In this document: positions 1 through 10,654 of the stretch, piece by piece
How the letters are laid out: each line of letters begins with the position of its first letter
Position numbering within the stretch: position 1 is the first letter of the stretch
Position numbers and translations under genes: made by a program
Assembly (NCBI RefSeq): GCF_000023985.1
Contig: NC_013156.1
Coordinates: 1,166,363-1,230,362, forward strand
Direction: 5' to 3'
DNA: 64,000 bases
Source: Methanocaldococcus fervens AG86
GTDB lineage: Archaea > AGJL01 > Methanococci > Methanococcales > Methanocaldococcaceae
Notes under the pieces: model-generated
Databases searched by the model: none
The model's input: only the letters and a program-made list of their open reading frames with translations
Told to the model about the DNA's origin: nothing

Positions 1-287
1 TTTTCACAACCGTATTCTCTAACTGCACTTTTTAATACTGAGATGTTTGGACAGACAGTATATTTTGTTCCTGCAGCTTCTAAAACTTCTTCTGGTGTTG
101 TAGCAACTTTAGGAACTGCCTGGAATTCTCCAGCGTTATCTGCAACTACAACTCCATCCAATAGATTGTTCTCTAACCCATAAATAAATGCTGTTGAAAC
201 AATTCCACCATCTTGTGATTTCTTTAAGACTTCTTTCAATGTACTTCTTGCTGAAACTACTTTTTTATAAGCTCCGAAAGGGTTCAT
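1..287 (-). CDS. frhB: Coenzyme F420-reducing hydrogenase, beta subunit (N-terminal part, cut by window edge)
   Basis: Only the first 95 or so codons are in the window; the gene runs off the left edge. The ATG at 287 follows a GAGGTGG ribosome binding site. The protein begins [15 protein letters not shown] and contains [14 protein letters not shown], the N-terminal pattern of the FrhB/FdhB family. Known family members bind FAD, F420 and an iron-sulfur cluster and pass electrons from the hydrogenase core to F420 in the cytoplasm. It is the last gene of frhADGB and starts 35 bases after frhG ends. Identity is firm from sequence and operon position; the catalytic regions lie outside the window. 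Confidence 0.93.
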   Translation of the reverse strand, partial: MNPFGAYKKVVSARSTLKEVLKKSQDGGIVSTAFIYGLENNLLDGVVVADNAGEFQAVPKVATTPEEVLEAAGTKYTVCPNISVLKSAVREYGCE

Positions 288-321
288 CCTATTCCACCTC
301 AAAAAATTATAATTTTATTTT

Positions 322-1005
322 TTATTCAATCTTTTCAATTAACCCTGGGAACCTAATTCTTGGACATTGGACAGAGCAGGCTCCACACTTGATGCAGAGT
401 TCTTTTAAGATATTTGGTCTTCCATCTAACATCTCTATAGCTCTTGTTGGACATGCTGAAGCACAGGTTCCACAACCCATACAGAGGGATTTGTTAACAA
501 CTTTGGAAATGACATCACATCCACATGCTTCGCTTCCCAACTCTGCAAACTCTGCAAATGGTTGTAAGTATTCCATATCCCCGTTTAAAGCCGCTGTTAT
601 AACTGAAACAATTGCTTCAGGTGAAGGAGGGCAACCAGGGATTGCTAAATCCACTTTAATAACTTCAGTTAATGGAGAGAATGAGCTGTGAACAGGTTTT
701 GACATTTGGTTTCCTTTACAGTATCTTGTAACCCCACCTGTTGCTGCACAAGCTCCTAAAGCTACAACGATCTTTGCCTTCTTTCTAACTTCTTCAGCTA
801 CCTCTAAAGAGTGGTGGTCATCTAAGCAGACAGAACCTTCAACTAATGCTATATCACATTCAGGAATCTCTCTTGCGTCAGCTAAGGTTTGGCAGTAAAC
901 TAACTCAATTGAATTTAAAACATCTAAAAGCTTTTCATACGTATCTGCTAAAGAAACTAAACATCCACAACAACTACATAACTGAACGTGGGCAACTTTA
1001 ACCAC
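322..1005 (-). CDS. frhG: Coenzyme F420-reducing hydrogenase, gamma (small) subunit
   Basis: This is the electron-transfer small subunit of the cytoplasmic F420-reducing [NiFe] hydrogenase. The N-terminus carries CSCCGC (residues 10-15), which supplies proximal-cluster cysteines. The C-terminal third has two ferredoxin-type motifs, [12 protein letters not shown] and [13 protein letters not shown] chose the GTG at 1005 because a GAGGTGAT site sits 6 bases upstream and the start is 1 base after the frhD stop; a GTG at 1014 is in frame but overlaps that binding site. It is cotranscribed with frhA, frhD and frhB. Length (227 aa) fits the family. Confidence 0.95.
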   Translation of the reverse strand: MVKVAHVQLCSCCGCLVSLADTYEKLLDVLNSIELVYCQTLADAREIPECDIALVEGSVCLDDHHSLEVAEEVRKKAKIVVALGACAATGGVTRYCKGNQMSKPVHSSFSPLTEVIKVDLAIPGCPPSPEAIVSVITAALNGDMEYLQPFAEFAELGSEACGCDVISKVVNKSLCMGCGTCASACPTRAIEMLDGRPNILKELCIKCGACSVQCPRIRFPGLIEKIE

Positions 1006-1006
1006 T

Positions 1007-1546
1007 TTAATCACCTCTTAGTTCTCTAAGAATCATCTCAACTGCTTTATCAACGGCCTTTTCAACTTCTTCACTAAGCCCAATGTAAACGTCTGGCTCT
1101 GAGATATACTTAGCTTGACAGCCAACGACCTTAACTTCTATGTTGTATTTTTCAGCAACTTCCCTTAGTAAAGGAGCTAAAGGCCAGTCGTGGGAATCTA
1201 ATCTATTATATTTTGGGTTTGGTAGTTCATTTTTTTCAATTATTTTTATTTCTCCAGGTTTTAGCCCCCAATCAATCACATCAACAACAATTATCTTTTT
1301 AGTTTTGGAGTTTTCGTCTATTAATGTTAAAACTTGTTGGGGAGCTCCAGCTCCAGCATCAACTAAAGCAATTTTTTCTTTTTCTTCATCTGTCAATATT
1401 TTGTTTAGTTTTTCAATAACATGAACGCTAAATCCGTCATCAGCAAATAATATATTCCCACAAGCCAATACCATAACTTCTTTTTTTAAATATGAAGGAG
1501 TTAAGTCAAATAATTCATCGTCTTGAATTTCTGTTCCAGCTTTCAT
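1007..1546 (-). CDS. frhD: F420-reducing hydrogenase maturation endopeptidase
   Basis: This is a member of the HycI/HyaD (M52) peptidase family, which removes the C-terminal extension of the hydrogenase large subunit after nickel insertion. The signature [18 protein letters not shown] lies near residues 30-47, followed by a VDAGAG strand, VDVIDWG and an HDWP segment, which would provide the acidic and His metal ligands. The expected substrate is the FrhA tail after the UxxCxxH motif. The gene lies between frhA and frhG, its usual place in frhADGB. The ATG at 1546 has no strong binding site, and an in-frame ATG at 1471 (MVLACGN) is a possible shorter start. Confidence 0.9.
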   Translation of the reverse strand: MKAGTEIQDDELFDLTPSYLKKEVMVLACGNILFADDGFSVHVIEKLNKILTDEEKEKIALVDAGAGAPQQVLTLIDENSKTKKIIVVDVIDWGLKPGEIKIIEKNELPNPKYNRLDSHDWPLAPLLREVAEKYNIEVKVVGCQAKYISEPDVYIGLSEEVEKAVDKAVEMILRELRGD

Positions 1547-1623
1547 GGTTTCATTCGTCTTATTTTTTAAGGTTTAATTTTAAGTTTAGGGAAGCAATAT
1601 TTTCCTCACGAAAGGCTTTTTAT

Positions 1624-1657
1624 GCCTCTCGGGTCCCTTTCGGGTTCCCCTTGAGGC
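1624..1657 (-). promoter_or_regulatory. Archaeal SECIS element in the frhA 3' UTR
   Basis: Read on the minus strand this is a perfect-looking stem-loop. A GCCTC/GAGGC outer stem encloses GGGGAACCC, a GAAA loop and GGGACCC. The purine-rich GGGGAA/GGGACC internal loop and the short GAAA cap match the archaeal SECIS consensus known from Methanococcales. It starts two bases after the frhA stop codon, the archaeal 3' UTR position, and directs selenocysteine at the in-frame TGA at 1734-1736. It is far more GC-rich than its surroundings. Confidence 0.93.
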
Positions 1658-1658
1658 T

Positions 1659-2891
1659 TTATAACATTTTTCTTACTTCGATAACTTCTTTTGTCTCTTC
1701 ATCTTTAACTATAACGTGTGTTGCACATGAAGCTCATATGTCATAAGCTCTCATTATGACTTCAGCATACTGCTGAGGATAGCCTTCAATTGCCTTCTCA
1801 ACAATTGGGAAGTTCCATGTTGATGCCGCTATAATTCTATAGCTCTTAATTCTTCCATCTTTTCCAACTTCTGCCATGTGGGTGTTTGTAGCTCTTGGAG
1901 CTTCGTGAACTCCTATACCAAAGCCATCTTTGTATTCTACTTCAGCTCTTGTTTTTCCATTTAAGTTGAGCTCATCCAATATTTCTAAAGCTCTATAAAC
2001 AGCTCCAAGGTTTTCTTGAGCTCTTGCAATGTTGATATCTAAAGCACTTCCTCCCTCTCTAAAGTTACCGAATTTAACCATTCTTGCCCTTGGACCTCCT
2101 TCAGCTGGAACTCCACAATATAATGGAATTTGAACTGTTGATGTCTGTCGTGCTTCTTCATCTTTGTAGTATCTTTGAGCTGGGATTTCTGTTACGTCAT
2201 CCCAGTTTATAGCGTATCTATCTCCATAGGTTGTATGTGTAGCTATGTATGGGTATTCGTGAGCACCTAAGTCAGGAATTCCAACCTCTTCTAAATATCT
2301 TTCAATTAATTCAGTATATACCTCATAAATTTCATAAGCATCTTTTTCATACTGTCTTAAAGCATAGTATAGCTTTGATTTAGCTCTTTCTGTTATGTTT
2401 GTTCTCATTCCACCAATTACAATATTTGGTGGGTGAATACCTTCTCCTCCTACAACATCTACAACCAACTGTCCAACTTTTCTCATTCTCTGAATTAATT
2501 TTATTAATTCAATTTTTTTCTCAGCTTCTTCTGGCTTTAAGAAGTCATCAATTGTTAATAAGTGGTGTAGTGGGTGTGAATGTAATCTATTTCCAATTCC
2601 AACCAATTCTCTTAACAACAATCCATCGTCTGGAACTTCGCAGTCGATAGCGTTTTCTATAGCTTCACATGAAGCAATTCCGTGAGTTGTTTGACAGATT
2701 CCACAGATTCTCATAACAGCTATTGGAGCAAACTCTGCTGGTTTGCCTTTCAACATTGTTTCGAATCCTCTAACTGGGGTTGTATTTAGATAGTATGCTT
2801 TATTTACAATTCCTTCTTCATCAACTTCTAAAATTAATTTTGCATGCCCTTCATGCCTTGTTGTAGGGGCAATTTCTATTCTATTACTCAC
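1659..2891 (-). CDS. frhA: Coenzyme F420-reducing hydrogenase, alpha (large) subunit, selenocysteine-containing
   Basis: This is the [NiFeSe] catalytic subunit that oxidises H2. The N-terminal nickel motif RICGICQTTH is present. The C-terminal motif reads AYDI-U-ASCATH, with U encoded by TGA at 1734-1736 (residue 386 of 410). Reading continues in frame to TAA at 1659-1661, adding 18 residues after the His that FrhD should cleave off. Without readthrough the second nickel-binding pair would be lost. The start is GTG at 2891, 6 bases after GGAGGTG; the longer reading from TTG at 2906 would begin inside that site. A SECIS element follows the stop. It is the first gene of frhADGB. Confidence 0.96.
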
Positions 2892-2947
2892 AAAATTCAC
2901 CTCCAAAATAATAAAACATTAAAAGAGATTATTGACACATTAGTTTG

Positions 2948-2969
2948 TTTTATATATGCTTATATAAGC
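2948..2969 (-). promoter_or_regulatory. Probable TATA promoter of frhADGB
   Basis: Two overlapping TATA-like boxes lie on the minus strand (CTTATATAA and CATATATAAAA), about 60-75 bases upstream of the frhA start. An archaeal transcription start is expected about 25 bases downstream. No gene occupies 2,892-3,118. The exact box is not decided by sequence alone. Confidence 0.55.
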
Positions 2970-3118
2970 TAATATCTCTTTAAAAATATCAATATAGGGA
3001 TTTAATTTTCCAGATATGCCAAAAAATAGTTTTTTGTATTATTTTTGAATAAATTATTTTAATGAAGTATTAGCATACCTTAAAAAGATTTAAATAAATG
3101 TTGGGCTAAGATATTTGT

Positions 3119-3179
3119 TGGCAGATGATGACGTTTATCCCCGTCTGAGTTGTGATGAGTAGCAAGCCGGCTGATGCCA
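3119..3179 (+). ncRNA. Box C/D guide RNA (1 of 3)
   Basis: The order of boxes is complete: C box ATGATGA at 3125-3131, D' box CTGA at 3145-3148, C' box GTGATGA at 3152-3158 and D box CTGA at 3171-3174. A terminal stem GGCA (3120-3123) pairs with TGCC (3175-3178). The two guides are 13 and 12 nt, the usual archaeal length. The D' guide (3132-3144) is complementary over 9 nt to CGGGGAUAA, the conserved 23S rRNA peptidyl-transferase segment. Such RNAs assemble with L7Ae, Nop5 and fibrillarin and direct 2'-O-methylation. The target is an inference; the RNA class is clear. Confidence 0.92.
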
Positions 3180-3211
3180 CTTTTTTATTTATTGCTGTTG
3201 AGGGGAATGCT

Positions 3212-4546
3212 ATGAAAAAGCTTATTTTGTTAATAATTTTGATTATTTTAACGATGTTTTCCGGATGTATCGATTATCAAAATGATTTTATGGAGGAGGA
3301 CATATCTTCGATACTTTTGGAGTTAAATGAAACTAAAGATAATTATATTTTGAAAATTTATCTTATTGGAGAAAATTCAAACCTTGTTAAAAGAGAGGGA
3401 ATTTTAAAGATTAGTGTTTATGATGATAAAAACAATCAGCTATACTACAAAGAGATATTCATAGATTTAGGAAGTTTTGAACATTTAGACTATGGTGATG
3501 GAGTTTTAGTAGCGATTAACAAAGATGAGATAAATAAAAGCTCTTCAAGAATGGGAAGGGTATCAATAGATTTTGTTTATAATGGAAATGAAGTATGGAT
3601 TGATAAACCAATAACTCTCCCTTATGAAAAAGAAAATACAAATTTAAAATCTTCTGATGCTTATCATGTAACCTATTCATGGGAATATAAAGGAAGAATA
3701 CATTATTTAGATTTATATATTCCAAAAAATCTTTATGATTACTACAAATCTAAAAAAAGAGAATATGTTGAAGATTATTCATATTATGTTTTAGACCCTT
3801 ACGATGATTGGTATTTAAACAGGATTATTCAAAAAATAGATGAAATATGTAAGGAAAATGGCTATGATGAGCGTGATAGGATAAATTTAGTAATTTCCTT
3901 TGTTCAACAACTTCCTTACACCTACGATAATATCTCTACAGGCTATGATGAGTATCCAAGGTATCCGATAGAAACTTTGGTTGATGGAGGGGATTGTGAA
4001 GACACCTCTATATTAACAGCTGCCTTGTTAAATCAGATGGGATACGATGTTGCATTAATGCGATTTTCACAACACATGGGGGTTGGAATAAATTTAGATA
4101 ACAATTACGGATACTACTATGAATACAATGGAAAAAGATACTTCTATTTAGAAACTACAGAGACTGGATGGGAAATTGGAGATCTTCCAGATGAATTAAA
4201 AGATGAAGGGGCTATGATATTTCCAATAACTGAAAAACCCATTTATATATGGAGTTGGGAAGGTTATTTGTATAGCAATGGATACGCTGAAGTAACCGTT
4301 AATATAAAAAATGCAGGAAATTTGGAAGGAAGGATTAAAGTTTACTGTGCATTTGATGCAGGTGAGGGGTATGTTTACAACCCAACAGAATCTCCGATAT
4401 TGGTTATAGAACCAGGGGAAGAGAAAGTTGTAAAGCTAAAGCTTAAAGTTCCTGATGATGAAAATACAAGGCTAATTGTTGGACTTTTAGACCCAGAAAC
4501 AAATAAATTGATAGATGTTAAATATTCAACAGAATTAACAACTTAA
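3212..4546 (+). CDS. Transglutaminase-like domain lipoprotein
   Basis: This is a 444-residue predicted exported lipoprotein. It opens with two Lys, a hydrophobic stretch and the lipobox FSGC (Cys19). A transglutaminase-type core follows around residues 215-310, with GGDCEDTS (Cys262 as nucleophile) and a downstream His in SQHMGVGI. The C-terminus, from about residue 350, resembles a beta-sandwich domain (VTVNIKNAGNLEG). Family members can be proteases or crosslinkers; the substrate is unknown. The ATG at 3212 follows GAGGGGAA; an upstream in-frame GTG lies inside the C/D RNA and is rejected. It precedes thiL by 10 bases, so it may share its transcript. Confidence 0.82.
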   Translation: MKKLILLIILIILTMFSGCIDYQNDFMEEDISSILLELNETKDNYILKIYLIGENSNLVKREGILKISVYDDKNNQLYYKEIFIDLGSFEHLDYGDGVLVAINKDEINKSSSRMGRVSIDFVYNGNEVWIDKPITLPYEKENTNLKSSDAYHVTYSWEYKGRIHYLDLYIPKNLYDYYKSKKREYVEDYSYYVLDPYDDWYLNRIIQKIDEICKENGYDERDRINLVISFVQQLPYTYDNISTGYDEYPRYPIETLVDGGDCEDTSILTAALLNQMGYDVALMRFSQHMGVGINLDNNYGYYYEYNGKRYFYLETTETGWEIGDLPDELKDEGAMIFPITEKPIYIWSWEGYLYSNGYAEVTVNIKNAGNLEGRIKVYCAFDAGEGYVYNPTESPILVIEPGEEKVVKLKLKVPDDENTRLIVGLLDPETNKLIDVKYSTELTT

Positions 4547-4556
4547 GAGGATAAAA

Positions 4557-5487
4557 ATGGATGAGATAAAAATAATTGAGATAATTAAAAAAACATTAAA
4601 ATTTTCCAACAAAAATGTTGTAAAAGGCATTGATGATGATTGTGCAGTGATAAAAATTGATGAGAATTTTTATTTAGTTGCTACCACAGATATGATGGTT
4701 AAAAAAACTCACATTCCTTCTATTTTAACCCCTTATGAAATTGGAAGAAGAATTTTAACGGCAAATATCTCTGACATTGCCTCAATGGGAGCTAAGCCTT
4801 TGGCTTTTTTGCTCTCTATTTCATTATCTAAAGAAGAGGCTAATGAGCTGTTTATTAAAGAGCTTTATTCTGGATTAGATGAGTTTTCAAAGCTTTATAA
4901 CTGTCCAGTGGTTGGTGGAGATACAAACAAAGGAGATGAGCTTATATTATCTGGAACTGCTTTAGGAATAACTGACAATCCAATTTATAGGAGAGGGGAA
5001 GTTGGGGACGATATTTGTGTAACTAACGATTTGGGAAGAGTTTATTGTGCTTTACATTTATATTATAAGCTTAAATATAAAAAAATTAGCTACAAAGAAT
5101 TTGAAAAACTCTGCCAAAAATATCCAAAGATTTTTGAAAAATTGAAAAGGCCAGTTGCAAGAGTTAAAGAAGGTTTATTGATGAATAAGCTCATAAATGG
5201 ATGTTGCGATATTTCAGATGGTTTAGGAAAGGAAATAACCTATTTTAAAAATTTTGAAATACATACTGATAAAATTTTTAAGCTTATTCCAGAGGATGTC
5301 GTTGAGTTTTGTGAGGCATTTGATTTAAATCCAATAAAAGTAGCTTTAAATAGCGGAGAGGAGTTTGAGCTTTTATTTACAACATCTAAATTTAACAAAG
5401 TAAAGAATACATTAAAAAATTACTCAAAGGTTCATAAGATAGGAAAAATTATAGAAGAGGGGCAGTTTATTGATGGAGAGGAATTTC

Positions 5488-5516
<29 letters not shown>
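4557..5516 (+). CDS. thiL: Thiamine-monophosphate kinase
   Basis: This kinase phosphorylates thiamine monophosphate to the diphosphate cofactor. The 319-residue protein has the PurM-like ThiL layout: GIDDDCAVI near residue 24, TTDMMVKKTH near 43, an ISDIASMGAKP motif around 75-85, VGGDTNKG near 120 and CDISDGLGKE around 218-227. These acidic residues bind Mg-ATP in the family. Length is normal. It starts 10 bases after the lipoprotein gene and its end overlaps the archaeosortase-like gene, so the cluster is likely cotranscribed. Confidence 0.93.
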
Positions 5517-6778
<1,262 letters not shown>

Positions 6779-6790
6779 TTTGGTGATGAA

Positions 6791-7807
6791 ATGGATTTTA
6801 TAATTATCGATGGCAGTTATTTAGAAGGAGGAGGGCAGATTGTAAGAACTGCAGTTTCTTTATCAGCTCTAACTCAAAAGCCAATAAAAATTATCAACAT
6901 AAGGAAGAAGAGAAAAAATAGGGGATTGGCTCATCAGCACGTATCTGCAGTTAAAGCAGTTAAAAAACTTTGTAATGCTGAGGTTTATGGATTAAAAGTG
7001 GGCTCAGAGGAATTAACCTTCATACCTTCAAAATTATCTCCAAAGGATTTCACAATAGACATTGGAACTGCTGGTAGTATATCTTTGGTTATACAAGCCC
7101 TCCTCCCTTTGTCATTGGGAATTGATAAAAAATTTACCGTAAAAATAAAAGGGGGAACTGATGTCAAAAGAGCTCCACCAATTGATTACATAAAAAATGT
7201 AACTTTAAAAATACTTAGAGATTTTGGAGTTTTGACAGAGTTGAAGGTTTTAAAGAGAGGATTTTATCCAGAGGGAGGAGGAGAAGTTATTTTTGAAGTT
7301 AAGCCATCTAAAGTTAAAAAATTTGATTTGATAGAGCATTCTAAAAGTGATTTAGTTGGGGGAATTTCATATGTGCAAAATTTGGATGAAAATATAGCAA
7401 GGAGGATGAGAAAAAGGGCGGTGAATTTATTAAACAAACGTGGATTGATGCCAAATATAAAAATAGAATGTTCAAAAGGTATCTCTACAGGGGCAGGGAT
7501 AGTTTTATGGAATGATACTTTAGGAGGAAGTTGCTTAGGTGAGAAAGGTTTAAGGGCGGAAATTGTTGCTGAAAGGGCAGTTGATGAATTATTAAACGCA
7601 AGAAAAAGTGGAATGGCTTTAGATAAATACATGGGAGACCAAATAATTCCATTCTTAGCGTTTGGTAAAGGTGTAGTTGGGGTTTCAGAGATAACCAACC
7701 ATACAAAAACAAATATTTGGGTTGTTAAGCACTTTTTAGATGTGGATTTTGAGATTAGAGAATATAGGGAAAATAACTGTAATGGATTTACTATAGAGGT
7801 GGTTTAA
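6791..7807 (+). CDS. rtcA: RNA 3'-terminal phosphate cyclase
   Basis: RtcA uses ATP to turn RNA 3'-phosphate ends into 2',3'-cyclic phosphates. The 338-residue protein begins with the typical [19 protein letters not shown] and has [21 protein letters not shown] and EGGGEV, all family signatures. The ATG follows GGTGATGAA. The next gene, an archease, starts at the base after its stop. Archease activates the RNA ligase RtcB, which uses cyclic phosphate ends, so the pair fits an RNA end-repair or splicing role. Confidence 0.95.
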   Translation: MDFIIIDGSYLEGGGQIVRTAVSLSALTQKPIKIINIRKKRKNRGLAHQHVSAVKAVKKLCNAEVYGLKVGSEELTFIPSKLSPKDFTIDIGTAGSISLVIQALLPLSLGIDKKFTVKIKGGTDVKRAPPIDYIKNVTLKILRDFGVLTELKVLKRGFYPEGGGEVIFEVKPSKVKKFDLIEHSKSDLVGGISYVQNLDENIARRMRKRAVNLLNKRGLMPNIKIECSKGISTGAGIVLWNDTLGGSCLGEKGLRAEIVAERAVDELLNARKSGMALDKYMGDQIIPFLAFGKGVVGVSEITNHTKTNIWVVKHFLDVDFEIREYRENNCNGFTIEVV

Positions 7808-8227
7808 ATGTTTAATTATTTTGAAACAACTGCTGATTTGGGTGTTGAAGCTAAAGGGAAAACTTTAGAAGAGGCATTTAAGGAGGGTGCTAAGGGACTA
7901 TACAACATTATGGTTGATATTGATAAAGTTGATAAAAAGGAAAAGGTGGAGTTTGAAGTAACGGGAGAAGATTTAGAAGAACTTTTGTATAATTTTTTGA
8001 ATGAACTACTTTTTTATACTGACGTTGAAAACTTAGTTTTTAACGATTTTGATGTAAAAATTGAGAGATATGAAAATGGTTACAAGTTGAGATGTATAGC
8101 TTATGGAGAGAAGATAGATAAGGAGAAGCATAATATAAAAGAGGAGGTTAAAGCAGTAACTTATCATAAAATGGAGGTTAAGGAAGAAGAGGATGGGTGG
8201 AGGGTTAGGTATATTGTTGATCTATAA
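7808..8227 (+). CDS. Archease (RtcB activator)
   Basis: This is a small acidic 139-residue protein of the archease family. Visible signatures are [20 protein letters not shown] at the start, the central [16 protein letters not shown] and [10 protein letters not shown] near residue 115. Known archeases help RtcB tRNA ligase form its guanylate intermediate. It directly abuts rtcA, with its binding site GAGGTGG inside the rtcA end. A GC-rich repeat follows the stop codon. Confidence 0.92.
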   Translation: MFNYFETTADLGVEAKGKTLEEAFKEGAKGLYNIMVDIDKVDKKEKVEFEVTGEDLEELLYNFLNELLFYTDVENLVFNDFDVKIERYENGYKLRCIAYGEKIDKEKHNIKEEVKAVTYHKMEVKEEEDGWRVRYIVDL

Positions 8228-8230
8228 ACC

Positions 8231-8361
8231 ATAGGGCTCCGCCCATTGGTATGAAACTTTTACTAAAAGTTTCATCAAAACTAGTTTTCCCCGGCTTTTT
8301 TAAAAGGTTGTTCGGGATACCGGGATGCATCGCTTCCTTACGGAAGCAATGCCTCTTAGAC
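8231..8361 (+). repeat. Dispersed GC-rich palindromic repeat, copy A
   Basis: This convergent gap between the archease and cbiD holds a non-coding element much richer in GC than the genome. It contains GGGCTCCGCCC, then a perfect 12+1+12 palindrome at 8251-8275 (arm ATGAAACTTTTA), then TTTTCCCCGGC, GTTCGGGATACC and a GCTTCC-TTAC-GGAAGC hairpin ending AATGCCTCTTAGAC. Nearly the same modules occur inverted at 49,740-50,035. I find no ORF or transposase, so it is a small palindromic or MITE-like repeat of unknown role. Confidence 0.8.
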
Positions 8362-8387
8362 ATTATTTAATTCTTACTCAATAATTC

Positions 8388-9467
8388 TTAATCAATATAT
8401 TTTCCTAAAACCTCCCCATTCATATCTATAATTATACAGCTAAATTTAATGCCTTTCCATCTTTCGCTTAACCTTTCAACAATTCTTTTAGCTATTAGGT
8501 TAAAAACTTCAGTTATAACGCCTCTTTTCTTTAAAATTTTGATAACTTCTTCTGTTGTATTTGAATACAAAATCTTTTTTATAACTTCCTTATCATCAAT
8601 AAATAGTGATGAATAGGCTGCTAATATCTCATTTCTACAATCAGCTATTTTTGAATGTGTGTTGTATATCCCCCCAGCTAACTTAACGATTTTCCCAGCA
8701 TGTCCAAAGATTAAAATCTCCTTAACTCCCTTTTCTTTAGCTTTATCAAGCATAAATCCCCAGAAGTTTGAGACTTCAACAATCTCATCATTATCTGCAT
8801 TTAAAAGTTTTTTTGCATACTTAGTTCCAATGTTTCCTGGGACGAAAATAAGCTTTTTATAGTCATTCGCTAAAGCTACATCTATCTGTGGAACTAAAGA
8901 GTTCATATATGCCTCGTTTGACATTGGTCTAACAATTCCAGTAGTTCCTAATATGGATAATCCCCCAATGATTCCAAGTTTAGGGTTTAATGTTTTTTTA
9001 GCCAACTCTTTACCTTTAGGTACTGAGATAATTACTTCGGCAACTTCATCCTCATTTAATAGCTTTAGAAGATTCTTTTTAATCATCTCTTTTGGCTTTG
9101 GATTTATTGCTTTTTCTCCTTTTTTTACCTGCAAACCGTCCTTTGTAACAGTTCCAACCCCCTCCCCACCTTTAATAATAACATCCTTTTTTCCTTTCTT
9201 TAATTCAACTTCAGTAATGATTTCAATGCCGTTTGTTATATCTATATCTTCCCCAGCATCCTTTATAATAACAGCTTTAGCTTTATTTCCAGATTTTTCA
9301 ATTTTTTCTATTGGAATAATTAATTTATCCCCATTTAAATTTTCAATCTCAACATGGCTAAGTTTTTCTCCAAATTTTAAATAGTAGAGAGCTGAATAAG
9401 CCCCTGCAGCAGCACATGAGCCAGTTGTATAGCCAAATTTTGACTTCTTCCTAAAATCGTAAATCAT
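8388..9467 (-). CDS. cbiD: Cobalt-precorrin-5B (C1)-methyltransferase
   Basis: CbiD methylates C1 of cobalt-precorrin-5B in the anaerobic route to cobamides, needed here for methyl-transfer corrinoids. The 359-residue protein begins with GYTTGSCAAAGAYSALYYL and contains GGEGVGTVTKDGLQ, GGLSILGTTGIVRPMS and FVPGNIGTKYA, all characteristic of CbiD. The ATG at 9467 lies 4 bases after the stop of the radical SAM gene, so the two are likely cotranscribed. Regulation is not evident. Confidence 0.94.
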   Translation of the reverse strand: MIYDFRKKSKFGYTTGSCAAAGAYSALYYLKFGEKLSHVEIENLNGDKLIIPIEKIEKSGNKAKAVIIKDAGEDIDITNGIEIITEVELKKGKKDVIIKGGEGVGTVTKDGLQVKKGEKAINPKPKEMIKKNLLKLLNEDEVAEVIISVPKGKELAKKTLNPKLGIIGGLSILGTTGIVRPMSNEAYMNSLVPQIDVALANDYKKLIFVPGNIGTKYAKKLLNADNDEIVEVSNFWGFMLDKAKEKGVKEILIFGHAGKIVKLAGGIYNTHSKIADCRNEILAAYSSLFIDDKEVIKKILYSNTTEEVIKILKKRGVITEVFNLIAKRIVERLSERWKGIKFSCIIIDMNGEVLGKYID

Positions 9468-9471
9468 GCTC

Positions 9472-10605
9472 TCATCTTTTCCTTCTTCTTCTAAACTTTA
9501 ATTTTTTGGTTATTAAAGGGATTCTCTCAACCTCTAAAGCATCTGCAGTTGGATAGATTTCTGAGATATAGGCTGAAAACGTTATTGGAAATCCTTGTCT
9601 CTTCATCTCATCAATAATATCCTCCAATATGAATGGATTTAGGTAGATGCTTTTATCAACAATTTCAAACTCTATCTCATTCTCCTTCAAAATTTCAGCC
9701 ATTTCTTCTAAATCTTCATAGTTATCAAAAACCATAATACCTCTCAACAATAAACCTTCTTCAGTTATAACCTCATAGGGCTTAGCTACATTTTTAGCTC
9801 TATTTATTAACCTACTTTTCATCTGTATGGCATCTTTTAAGACTGATGGGCAGTAGTGGATAAATAAATCTCCTTTAAATTCTTTTATAACTTTTAGAGC
9901 AGTTTCTTCGCTTCCAGCAATCGCACTGCTTATGTCATCCTTTGGTTCAAAACCTCTCTTCTCCAACTCATAATAATTTTCCTCAGAAAACTCGAGCTCG
10001 TTGATGTTCATAAATTTAGCTGTTCCATCAACCGCTTCAGCCAATTTTAAAATCTCTTCATCCATATTTGGAATTGCTGGAATTTCAACTCCAACATCTT
10101 CAATGTATTTATTGCATAGGCTCAATTTATCACATAAAAATCTTATATAATCTTCATCATAACCTTCATTAAATATCTTAGTTGGATGAAGCCTTATCTC
10201 ATCCAAACCAGCCTCTTTTAAAAGTTTTAACTTTTCTTCATCCACTGTTTCCGGTGTTGCATATAAATGGGAATGAAATTCATCAAACTCATTTTTTAAG
10301 GCATTTAAAAATTTTACAGTTCTATTTATTTTTAATAATGGATTTCCTCCTGTTATTCCAACCCCTTTACTACTACACAGCTTCGCCTCTTCAATGGCCT
10401 CTCCAACTGTAGTAAGTAACCTCTCATTTGCATATATTACATCTTTATTCTTTCTTTTTTCAGATAATGGGCAATAATAACAGTTATTGTTGCAAATTCC
10501 AGTGATAAATAGAACTAATTTTTCTCCTCTAACGCACTGCTTGCATCCTTCTGGTAATTTATCAAAATTTTCTTCTAAATATTTCTCAATCTCTTCAACG
10601 TTCAT
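9472..10605 (-). CDS. Radical SAM protein
   Basis: This 377-residue radical S-adenosylmethionine enzyme has the CxxxCxxC cluster motif in TGICNNNCYYCP at about residues 34-45 and a GITGGNPLLK glycine-rich motif near 90. An extra pair of Cys sits just before the cluster (GCKQC). It belongs to the broad pyruvate-formate-lyase-activating-like group; the substrate cannot be told from sequence. The ATG at 10605 follows AGGTGAAAAC. The longer open frame to 10746 would run through a C/D guide RNA and is rejected. It is followed directly by cbiD, but a shared pathway is only a guess. Confidence 0.85.
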   Translation of the reverse strand: MNVEEIEKYLEENFDKLPEGCKQCVRGEKLVLFITGICNNNCYYCPLSEKRKNKDVIYANERLLTTVGEAIEEAKLCSSKGVGITGGNPLLKINRTVKFLNALKNEFDEFHSHLYATPETVDEEKLKLLKEAGLDEIRLHPTKIFNEGYDEDYIRFLCDKLSLCNKYIEDVGVEIPAIPNMDEEILKLAEAVDGTAKFMNINELEFSEENYYELEKRGFEPKDDISSAIAGSEETALKVIKEFKGDLFIHYCPSVLKDAIQMKSRLINRAKNVAKPYEVITEEGLLLRGIMVFDNYEDLEEMAEILKENEIEFEIVDKSIYLNPFILEDIIDEMKRQGFPITFSAYISEIYPTADALEVERIPLITKKLKFRRRRKR

Positions 10606-10654
10606 GTTTTCACCTTGAGGTAAGTATATATACTTAAGTTGCTTAATATATTTA

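Noticed and set aside
188-691. Plus-strand open frame across frhB/frhG
   Set aside because: It is antisense to clearly conserved genes and has no binding site.
1734-1736. TGA in frhA as a nonsense mutation
   Set aside because: It sits at the Sec position of the nickel motif and a SECIS follows the true stop.
3152-3211. N-terminal extension of the transglutaminase-like protein
   Set aside because: It starts inside a C/D guide RNA and would displace the lipoprotein signal.
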